Positions 30,107 through 39,200 of a stretch of DNA of 41,601 bases are shown here, in pieces. Under the pieces are notes generated by a model. That model was not told the origin of the DNA. It searched no databases and worked only from the letters and a program-made list of their open reading frames with translations. Each line of letters starts with the position of its first letter. The first letter of the stretch is position 1. The position numbers and the translations under genes were made by a program. This DNA is from Elusimicrobia bacterium RIFOXYD2_FULL_34_15 (lineage in GTDB: Bacteria > Elusimicrobiota > UBA8919), in the NCBI GenBank assembly GCA_001800605.1, contig MGVS01000052.1, positions 7,095 through 48,695 on the forward strand, read 5' to 3'.

Positions 30107-31968
30107 TGAAAAAAAAATATGGTTATTATGTAATTGTAATTTTTATGTATTTTCTAACGGGACTTACCTACCTTCATTCTGTTCCACACATAAATGGCAG
30201 AAACCCTGGTCCCAAAGAATACGTTAGAAGAACAAAACAAATAAAAACAGTTAAAGGTGCGGTTTCAAAAACAATAACCGCAACTGGTGCGCGAAAAATT
30301 GCTATCATAATGGTTAATTTTGCTTCAGCCGGTACAAGTACTTCAGGTAATGAAATAATGTCATCTGACGATATTAGAGGTCTCAATTATAATTTTTCAT
30401 ACTTAAGAAACTTTTATTTAGAAGCATCGTATAGAAAATTAGATATAGAAATAACATTTTTTTTCTCAACAGGTTCTGCATCTTCGCTTAGCGGAAATGA
30501 AACCCCTTTTACATTGTCTACTCCGATGTCGACATACGGGCAGGATACAGATGCCTCGCTTTCTCAACTTATAATGGATTCAATAAATATCTGCGGTCAA
30601 GTAAATTCAATAAACTTTGACGGTGTAATGGTTGTGCACGCCGGATACGGTAATGAATCAACGAGTAATGATGGCGATATATGGGCTGCGTATGTTGGAC
30701 CTTTTGCGAATACATACGGTTTTACCGAAGGTACAAATGTCCCTGTAAAAGAATCCGGTGCAAGTCCTATAGGGGTAACTTGCCATGAATTTGGTCATCA
30801 CATAGGTTTGTTTGATTTATATTCTACGGTTACTAGGGGAGCCACGCAGGTTGGGTTTTGGTCTTTAATGGATTATGGTGTTTGGCAGGGGAGTGTGCAG
30901 GGTTCAAATCCTACACATCCATCCGCCTGGGAAAAAAAATCGTTAGGATGGCTTGAATTTGTTGAAATATCTTCGGGAACACATAATTTAGAAAGTTTTG
31001 CTTTTGAAACAAGTTCAACATCGGTATACAAACTTAAATTAATTGATACCGAATCGGAATATTTCCTTGTTTATCAAACATCTAGAACCGCTTTTTCACC
31101 GGCACCTTCAGGGAACAACGGTATTTTGATATGGCACATTGATGAAGGAATAATTGACGGTACTACCCTTAGCGATAGAATGGCTACCAATTCTTTAAAT
31201 AATTTTTCTCACAGAACAGTTAGTGTAGTTCCGGCGAATGGTATCGATCCTTCGGCAAATTTTGGTGATTTTGGCAATTTGTGGCCTGGTAAAAAAGTAA
31301 TTTTTACAGCTCCGTTATCAAATAAATATAATGGACAAGAGACTATGTTAACAGTTTTTGATATTAATAACCTAATACAATCATCACAATTTAAAGCTTC
31401 TTATAAACCTTTTATACGAGGTTTTGTAAAAGATTCGGCTGGTGTTGGAATAGAAAGTATTAATGTTGCGTTAACCAAAACGAACTTTGTAGATGTTACA
31501 GTAACTGATAAAAACGGTTCGTATGTATTTGCTAATTTAGAAAATGGAATTTATGAAATTAGACCGGTAAATGCTAATCTAGAATTTGTTCCAACGAGCA
31601 AAATAATTTCTATAGTAGATTTGCCGTTAAGCAATAATAATTTTGCAGGAATTGCTGTAAATACTTTTGCAAACCTTACAGAAAAATCAAATAATATAAA
31701 AGCGGTTAATAATCTATTTGTCCCAGGACAAGAACTGTCTACGATATATTATAAGATAGCTAAAGATGGAAATGTTACTATAAAACTTTATACACTTGAC
31801 GGTAAATTTATAAAGACCCTGGTCGATGAATTTACGTCTGCAGGGATAAATTCTATAACTTGGGATGGAAAAAATCTTAAAGATAATGAGGTGGCTTCCG
31901 GGATCTATCTTGTTCATATCGAAGCTCCCGGTTTTAAATCAACAAAAAAAATATGTGTGATAAGATGA
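30106..31968 (+). CDS. Secreted M6-family metalloprotease with carboxypeptidase-regulatory-like domain and T9SS type-A-sorting/FlgD-like C-terminal domain
   Basis: Signal peptide; zinc motif TCHEFGHHIGLFDLYS; GFVKDSAGVGIESINVALTKTNFVDVTVTDKNGSYVFANLENGIYEIRP; tail VTIKLYTLDGKFIKTLVDEFTSAGINSITWDGKNLKDNEVASGIYLVHIEAPGFKSTKKICVIR. Confidence 0.88.
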   Translation: MKKKYGYYVIVIFMYFLTGLTYLHSVPHINGRNPGPKEYVRRTKQIKTVKGAVSKTITATGARKIAIIMVNFASAGTSTSGNEIMSSDDIRGLNYNFSYLRNFYLEASYRKLDIEITFFFSTGSASSLSGNETPFTLSTPMSTYGQDTDASLSQLIMDSINICGQVNSINFDGVMVVHAGYGNESTSNDGDIWAAYVGPFANTYGFTEGTNVPVKESGASPIGVTCHEFGHHIGLFDLYSTVTRGATQVGFWSLMDYGVWQGSVQGSNPTHPSAWEKKSLGWLEFVEISSGTHNLESFAFETSSTSVYKLKLIDTESEYFLVYQTSRTAFSPAPSGNNGILIWHIDEGIIDGTTLSDRMATNSLNNFSHRTVSVVPANGIDPSANFGDFGNLWPGKKVIFTAPLSNKYNGQETMLTVFDINNLIQSSQFKASYKPFIRGFVKDSAGVGIESINVALTKTNFVDVTVTDKNGSYVFANLENGIYEIRPVNANLEFVPTSKIISIVDLPLSNNNFAGIAVNTFANLTEKSNNIKAVNNLFVPGQELSTIYYKIAKDGNVTIKLYTLDGKFIKTLVDEFTSAGINSITWDGKNLKDNEVASGIYLVHIEAPGFKSTKKICVIR

Positions 31969-32030
31969 TAAAAATAAGTAACGAGTAACGAGTAATGGGT
32001 AATGGGTAAAGAGTAACTGATAAAAATGAA

Positions 32031-33443
32031 ATGAAAACTATTAAAATGTTTTATAAAATAATTATTATTCTTTCATGTTTATTAACTGGGTTTAATTGCC
32101 TTTATGCTAAGGGTGCCGGAAGCAATTCGGGCGAAAATATATTACAGTCACCGGGAGTAAGACAAATGGGGATAGGCGGCGGTGGAACTGCCGTCAGTGG
32201 CGATATATATTCAATCTATCAGAATCCGGCGGGTATTTCAATTATATCTGAAAAACAGGTGTCATCAGTTTTAGAAAACGGGCTAAGTAATGATTACAAA
32301 GCTTCAATTGTTTTTGGCCATGGTGTTAGTGGACAGAATAAGTATGGAATTGCTTTTGCCGTTTCATATTTTAACGGCGGACCCATGGAAATTAATTATA
32401 TCGACGGTACTTCTAAAAATGTTCTTTCTCAATCAGATTTTCTAGCTATGCTTGGCTGGAGTATGTATACAGCATCAAACATTTCCATGGGGTATAATAT
32501 AAAATATTTATCTTCACAACTTATAGAGAATTATAATTCTTCTGCAGTAGCTTTTGATGCCGGTATTATAGCAGAAAATACAACTAATAAAAGATTAAAG
32601 CTTGGGCTTGCTGCGCAGAATTTTGGAACTTCTTTAAAATATAGAAGTAAAAAGGAAACGCTACCGGCATTGATTAGGGGTGGTCTTTCATACATTATAC
32701 CTATAGATACTAAAAGTTCACTTCTTACTGTAATTGATGGTTTCTATTTGATTGATGAAAGTAATTTTTACAAATCTTTAGGTGCTGAATATTCTATGAG
32801 TGATAGATTTTTTTTAAGGGGTGGTTTGAAAATCTTACCAGATAGACGCAGTTTTACTTTTGGCATGGGTTTAAAATTGTATGAAAAATATAATATTGAT
32901 TTAGCGTCTGAACCCAATTCAATTAATAATATATATAAAGTTTCTTTTACAATGAAGTTTGGGGGTATTGAACATGCAGGGTCTAAAGTGATAGGGCAAA
33001 AGCAGGAGTTATCAAAACTTGAAGAAGAAAAAAAATATGAATATGAAAATATTATGGAAAAAATTGCGGTTGTAGATTTTGAAGGTAAAAGTGTTTCTCA
33101 CACAGATGCATCCATTGTTACGGATTTTCTGAGAACAGAACTTGTCAACATTGGTGCTTTTAATATAATCGAAAAGAATAATATGGATAAAATTTTAGCA
33201 GATGCTTTATTCCAGCAATCAGAGTGCTCAACTTCCGACTGTGCAGTTGTAATTGGCAAAATAGTGAATGTCAAAAAAATATTGATTGGTTCATTGTCGA
33301 AAACGGATGATGCGTATTTTTTAACAGTCAATCTAGTTGAGGTTGACACCGGTAAGGTAATAAAGTCTGAAGATTCTAAAGCATATTCAATCGAAGAATT
33401 CAAAGATATTAGTAAGAGTATAGCTCAGAGAATCAGCCAATAG
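32031..33443 (+). CDS. PorV/PorQ-like outer-membrane protein with C-terminal CsgG-like domain
   Basis: Signal peptide, then QSPGVRQMGIGGGGTAVSGDIYSIYQNPAGISII (PorV-like) and barrel strands; C-terminus EKIAVVDFEGKSVSHTDASIVTDFLRTELVNIGAFNIIEKNNMDKIL...ADALFQQSECSTSDCAVVIGKIVNVKKILIGSLSK is CsgG/DUF2380-like. Confidence 0.8.
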   Translation: MKTIKMFYKIIIILSCLLTGFNCLYAKGAGSNSGENILQSPGVRQMGIGGGGTAVSGDIYSIYQNPAGISIISEKQVSSVLENGLSNDYKASIVFGHGVSGQNKYGIAFAVSYFNGGPMEINYIDGTSKNVLSQSDFLAMLGWSMYTASNISMGYNIKYLSSQLIENYNSSAVAFDAGIIAENTTNKRLKLGLAAQNFGTSLKYRSKKETLPALIRGGLSYIIPIDTKSSLLTVIDGFYLIDESNFYKSLGAEYSMSDRFFLRGGLKILPDRRSFTFGMGLKLYEKYNIDLASEPNSINNIYKVSFTMKFGGIEHAGSKVIGQKQELSKLEEEKKYEYENIMEKIAVVDFEGKSVSHTDASIVTDFLRTELVNIGAFNIIEKNNMDKILADALFQQSECSTSDCAVVIGKIVNVKKILIGSLSKTDDAYFLTVNLVEVDTGKVIKSEDSKAYSIEEFKDISKSIAQRISQ

Positions 33444-33575
33444 TTTAAACAGTTCAAAGTATATAGTTCAAAGTTCATAGATAAAAAGAGTCCATAGTAA
33501 TTGGTTTAAGAAAAATATAATACCATGAACTATGAACCTGCCTGCCGGTAGGTAGGCTCAAAACTATGAACTTTT

Positions 33576-34646
33576 TTATTTTTCGGTTCTGTAAATCAAT
33601 ATAGTAGCGAGGGTTAAAAAAATAACATTAGGTATCCATGCAGCCAAAATAGGACTCAGTGTTCTATTCATACCCAAAGCAAATCCAACCGATACGGCGC
33701 CCCAATAGATAAATCCTGTAAAAATTGAAATAGTAAATGAAAATATTTTAGCGGTTCTTGCTGTTTTTATTGCAAAAGGGATTCCTAGAAAAATCATTAT
33801 TAGATTTGCAAAAGGTTTTGCAAATTTAGAATATTTATGCACCGTCTCCTGATGCGAGGGGATTCCTGATTTTTTTAATCTTGAAATCAAAACTGAAATT
33901 TCCTTGTAAGACATTTCATCCGGATTTTTCTTTACATTAATAAATTCTGACGGTTTTTTTTCAAAAGTAATTTTCGTTATACGATATTTTTTTATTTCAA
34001 ATCTATTATTGTTGAAATTTCCTATTGAGGCATCTAGAAGTTCGAGCGAATTATCTTTCCAATGAGCTTCTTTGGCAGTTATTTTTTCAGTTATATTCAT
34101 TCCTTCATCCAATCTCATTATAATAAGACCCGTAATCCGCTGTGTATCACCGTCAATTATTTTTGCTGAGAAAATGCTGCCTTTTTCCATTTGAACAACA
34201 TTAAATCCTTTGTTGGGTTGTTCCTTCTGTTTTGTAATTTTGTAATTCCAAATTTTATTGAATTTTTTATTTGACTTGACCAAAAATGAGTCGTTAAAAA
34301 AAATGAAGAAAAGAGTTATAGCAATTCCGGCAATAATTATAGGTTTTGAAATTCGTAAAATACTGATTCCTGAGGTTCTTAATGCTGTGATTTCATTATT
34401 TCTTGCTAAATCACCTATAGAAAAAAGTGTTGCAAGCAATGCGGCTACGGGAAATATAAGTGAAATCCAGTTGGGCAATGAGTAGAAAAGTGATAAAAGG
34501 AAAATGGAGATTGAAGCATTATTTTTAAAGACAACATTAATTCTGTCGAAAATATAGGTTATACAAATAATAATTAAAAAAACTATCGATGCCATAATCA
34601 GCGATTTTAAAAATGTCTTTGAAAGATATTTATCTACAATTTTCAT
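33576..34646 (-). CDS. lptG: LPS export ABC transporter permease LptG
   Basis: YjgP/YjgQ-family permease: MKIVDKYLSKTFLKSLIMASIVFLIIICITYIFDRI; RNNEITALRTSGISILRISKPIIIAGI. Start at 34646 overlaps lptF stop (ATGA); track start 34709 is too long. Confidence 0.85.
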   Translation of the reverse strand: MKIVDKYLSKTFLKSLIMASIVFLIIICITYIFDRINVVFKNNASISIFLLSLFYSLPNWISLIFPVAALLATLFSIGDLARNNEITALRTSGISILRISKPIIIAGIAITLFFIFFNDSFLVKSNKKFNKIWNYKITKQKEQPNKGFNVVQMEKGSIFSAKIIDGDTQRITGLIIMRLDEGMNITEKITAKEAHWKDNSLELLDASIGNFNNNRFEIKKYRITKITFEKKPSEFINVKKNPDEMSYKEISVLISRLKKSGIPSHQETVHKYSKFAKPFANLIMIFLGIPFAIKTARTAKIFSFTISIFTGFIYWGAVSVGFALGMNRTLSPILAAWIPNVIFLTLATILIYRTEK

Positions 34647-35731
34647 TTTTTTGAAATATTTAACAACAATAGGATACCGGTAAACCCAACAATAATATTC
34701 GGGATCCAAACAGCTATCATGGGATTGATTGCACCTCTTTTTCCAAGTGTTGTTCCAGTGACCAATATTATATAATATATAAACATAATTATAATAACAT
34801 TTGTAATACCCAAACTTTTAGTTCTTTTTTTAGTGAAAGAAATAGAGAGAGGAACAGCAACAAATACAAAAATAAGTCCGGCAGAAGCAAGTACGTTTCT
34901 TAGGTGAAATTCGGTAAGATAGAAGTTTTTAAATTCAGGTGAACCGGTTCTAGCTTTATTTAAAAGTTCTTTTGATTTTAATTCCCGCATTCCTCCTTCT
35001 CTATTGGCAAGGAAATCTGTGTTTTGAATTATTTCAAGAAACATCTCGTTTTCGGAAAAGTTACATAAATTAAATTCGCCGCTTTTTTTAGGATTTTCCT
35101 GCAATATTTTACCATTATATAAACGGAATAATATACCTTTATCTTCTGCAACAGTCATCTCGGCTCTTTCTGCGGTAGTTATGGTTGGAAGATCATCTTT
35201 CCACTTATAAATAATAATTTTTTTTAATATATTATTTTTAGATATTTTTTTTACATAAATATCATAGTTTTGTATCTGAACAAAATTTTTCTCTGAAAAT
35301 TGCATAATAGGATTTTTATAAAGTATTTGGTAATAAAGTGTTTTAAATTTTGAATTTAATATAGGTATCAGAGAGGAATTAAAATAAAACATTATTAATG
35401 ATAAAAAAAGTGAAATTGTGATTATTGGTTTAATAATTGTTAGTATCTTTATTCCGGATGTGCGAATAGCTAAGATCTCATTATCTTCACTCAAACGGGA
35501 GAAGAGCAGTATTGTGCCGGAAAGTATTGACATCGGCATAGTGAACATAAAAAATGATGGTAAAATGTAAATAAAAAGCTTAATAGTATTTATCAATCCG
35601 GCACCTTTGTTTAACAGTAAATCAGATAAGTCAAAAAGTAAGTCCATAAGCAGGATAAATGTAAATACCAAGAGCGATGTTAAAAATTTGGGAATAAATT
35701 CTTTTATTAAGTAACGATTAATTATTTTCAT
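34643..35731 (-). CDS. lptF: LPS export ABC transporter permease LptF
   Basis: MKIINRYLIKEFIPKFLTSLLVFTFILLMDLLFDLSDLLLNKG; LSEDNEILAIRTSGIKILTIIKPIITISLFLS. Confidence 0.85.
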   Translation of the reverse strand: MKIINRYLIKEFIPKFLTSLLVFTFILLMDLLFDLSDLLLNKGAGLINTIKLFIYILPSFFMFTMPMSILSGTILLFSRLSEDNEILAIRTSGIKILTIIKPIITISLFLSLIMFYFNSSLIPILNSKFKTLYYQILYKNPIMQFSEKNFVQIQNYDIYVKKISKNNILKKIIIYKWKDDLPTITTAERAEMTVAEDKGILFRLYNGKILQENPKKSGEFNLCNFSENEMFLEIIQNTDFLANREGGMRELKSKELLNKARTGSPEFKNFYLTEFHLRNVLASAGLIFVFVAVPLSISFTKKRTKSLGITNVIIIMFIYYIILVTGTTLGKRGAINPMIAVWIPNIIVGFTGILLLLNISKK

Positions 35732-35754
35732 AAAAAAAACGGTATTGTTATTAT

Positions 35755-35875
35755 AAGAACGTTGAAAAAGTACTAAATCGCTCTTGAGTACACAGATACT
35801 ATCGTCGTGCCTTAATCTGTGTAATCTTGTTTTTAATCGGTGTAATCAGAGATTGTTGTGTTTTTCAACAATCTC
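35755..35875 (+). repeat. Palindromic intergenic element, copy A (121 bp)
   Basis: AAGAACGTTGAAAAAG...; GAGATTGTTG-tgttttt-CAACAATCTC perfect 3' hairpin; same length and ends as copy B; flanked by ATTAT on both sides. Confidence 0.9.
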
Positions 35876-35891
35876 ATTATATAAAAAGTCC

Positions 35892-35920
35892 TTGACAAAT
35901 ACAAGTTTTTTAGTTATAAA
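35892..35920 (+). promoter_or_regulatory. Sigma70-like promoter
   Basis: TTGACA (35892..35897), 17-bp spacer, TATAAA (35915..35920). Confidence 0.7.
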
Positions 35921-36144
35921 TATAAGAGTGGTATTGGTAACAAGCGGCAGTAATAAACATAGTTAAGAGTTCATTGTTTTAAGTCAGAAGCTATTATTAT
36001 TTACTAATTATTTATTGTAGACTATGAATATTAGTTTTTGCTATGTTACCGAAACGATAACAATTAAAAGTTAGTGATTGAAAATTGCGGTAATTATTTA
36101 CCTCATATTTTAATTTAATATTTTAATTTTTAATGACTTAACGT

Positions 36145-36180
36145 CCGAGTTTTGGTAGCATTACACTCGGTCTTTTTATT
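36145..36180 (+). terminator. Intrinsic-terminator-like hairpin upstream of the SprA-like gene
   Basis: CCGAGT-14 nt-ACTCGG followed by TCTTTTTATT. Confidence 0.6.
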
Positions 36181-36210
36181 ATTTGTGTGTTTAAAGTTAG
36201 TTTAAATTAA

Positions 36211-39200
36211 ATGAAAAAATACCTTATTTTTATATCAATTTCCTTAATTCTATTAGCATCTGTATCCATATTATTTGCAGAAGAATCTTTTAGTGCTGGT
36301 GATTTTGATATTGATGATTGGCAACAGATCAGGAAAGAAAAAGAAGAAAAGACATTTAAAGAAGAGGAAATAAAAATTGCAGCACCTGAATCTCTTCAAG
36401 TAAGTTCAGCGACAAAAACTTCCGGACCTTCTCTGCGTTCGATACTTTCAGAGGGTATAGAATTCCCCTATGAGTCAAAGCTTGAGGTTACAGATTTTTC
36501 AGGGATATCAGGAATTTCAGGAAGAAAGTTTATAGGAATGAAATATTCTGTAACGAAATATCTTCATAAAGACGAAAATAATGTTTCCAGTAATAGAAAT
36601 TTAGGCACCAGCGGTTTTGAGTTAAATCAACAGCTTCAGGTTAGAGTAAAGGGAACAATTAAGAAAAAAATAACTGTAAATGTTGATTATGATGATACTG
36701 TTGAAAATAAAAAAGATATTTCAATTATGTACAGGGGTGATCCGGAAGAATTAGTTCAGGAGGCAGCATTTGGTGATATTACACTTTCGTTACCTGGTAC
36801 AGAGTTTGTATCGTATAATAAGGCAGCTTTTGGTGCTATGGGTAGGCTTAAGTACAGAAAAGCAAATTTATACGGTGTTTTTTCAAGAACAAAAGGTACA
36901 ACAGAAATAAAACGTTTTAGCGGAGCCACAACTTTTGAAAAAAGAGATATAAACGATACTTCTTATCTAAGAAGAAAATATTACCGATTGAATTTAGATT
37001 CGTCTCACCTTCCTATAAAACCGGGTACTGAAAAAATTTATATTGATGATAGAATTGCCACTAATAATACAATTCTTACTTCTACAATCACCGTATCAAT
37101 ATTTGGTGTGCCTAATTCTACTTTTTCAATAACGGCAGATCTTTTATATTCCGGAAGTGATTATACAATTGACTATGAAAAAGGTATTATTATTTTCAAG
37201 AAGTCTATAAATCAGAATTTTATAATTGCAGTTGATTATGAGAAAGAAGACGGCACAAGAGTTATTGATGACAATCCTTCAAGCACATATAAAATGATAA
37301 AAGATGAAAACGAGACCCTGGCATACGAATTAAAAAACTATTATTCTATTGGTCATACTAAAATTGTACGCGACGATAATAGGGGCAACTTTATTTTCAG
37401 AGTTTTAGATTTAAACAGGACGCAAGTTCTTATCATTGGAACTACCAATGTTGCATATCCTGGTTTTGTTGAAGTGGATTTTGAAGCAGGAACATTCAGG
37501 TTTACGGATGGCAAGGGTAATGATGTGGAGCCTTTTCCTTCAACAGTATATACAAATTCCCCGACAAGAAGTTTTATAATTTATATAGAATATAGATATA
37601 GAACAAAATCATATCTTGTAAGACCTAATATAATTCCGCAATCAGAGAAGATATTAATGGATGGTAGGACATTGATTAGGGACCAGGATTATTTTATGGA
37701 TTATGATTCCGGTTTCATTACATTTATGAATGAAGAAAAAATTAATGATTCAACATTAATAGAAATAACATATGAATGGGCACCTTTTGGCGGACAAATG
37801 GACCAAACGGTAGTTGGGGTTCGCAGCGAATACGCTCCGTTTGATAATATATCTATAGGCTCTACATTCTTATATAATTTTCCTGCAAAACCGCTTACTT
37901 CTCCCGATGTGCGTTCTACCCCGGAGAGCATTTCGGTTTACGAGGTAGATACAAGAGCATCATTTAACAATGTACCTTTACAACCGGTTATATCCGGAGA
38001 GTATGCGGGCAGCACAAGAGATCTTAATACGTTCGGAAACGCACTAATTGAAAATATGGAAGGTGTAAAGCAGGCAGATATTATGCCTACTGATAGGGAT
38101 TCATGGAAAATATCATCTAATCCTACATCTGATGTGACAACAAAAGATTCATTTGTATGGGGAAATATGGATGTAAAAAATGGTGATATAAATCCTTCCG
38201 TTCCGGAAAGGGAGCGTGATTCAACACAACAAGTGTTGAGTATTAATTATAAACTTAATGCCGGTAAAGAAGCATCTCTTATTTTTCCAATATCAAAAAT
38301 AGGTGTTGATTATACCAAAAAGCTATTTCTTGATTTCTGGATGTACGGCGATAATTCAGGCAATAATATTAATATAGCAGCCGGTTCTTTAAATGAAGAT
38401 TCAGATAATGACGGAATACTTGAAAGTGAAGATAAAAATTCAGATGGTATTTTAAATCCGGGTGAAGACATCGGAATTCTTTTTCACCATCCCGACGGTC
38501 AAATAACTATAATAGGAGCAAACAACGGCAAAATAGATACAGAAGACCTTGATGGCGATGGAGTATTAAGAAGAAATGATAATATATCAGGTAATTTTGA
38601 TATATCAAATTTTACTAATTCAGATGGTTCTATAGGATTTAAAGATGAATCAGGTATAGTTTATAACAGCATTTCCTGGACTGGTTGGAAACATTTCATA
38701 GTACCGCTTGGAGATGTTACAACTTGGGAGACTGTGAAACAAATAAGATTGACTATCAAATCAAACTTTGGTGATACTATACTTAGAAATATTGAATTTA
38801 CGCAATTGTCTTTTGTGGGAAATAAATGGGAAAAACCTACAATTTTTGGTACTGGCGAGATGACAGCAACCGGTATAAACAATATTGACAACACGGGTTA
38901 TGTTCCGTTGTATGCACAATTTCCGTCAGTTTATAAAGATTTGTATAATCTAGGAGCAATTGATTTAGACCAAAAAAAAGAGCAAGCATTAGCTTTAAGA
39001 TATACTCTTGACAGTGGTTCTACCGGCACTACTAAGGTCGTTTTCTCTAATTCTGCAGATTATTCCAAACATAAAGAACTTACATATTTTTTATGGGGGA
39101 ATGAGGCTAAGGGTGCTACATTTGCAATACAATTTGGTGCAGATTCGGCATATTATGAGCATAGAATAATACCTAATTGGATAGGTTGGAAAAAAATAAC

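Noticed and set aside
35784-35966. 60-aa ORF upstream of the SprA-like gene
   Set aside because: Runs across the repeat element and through the promoter; low-complexity translation without a plausible function.
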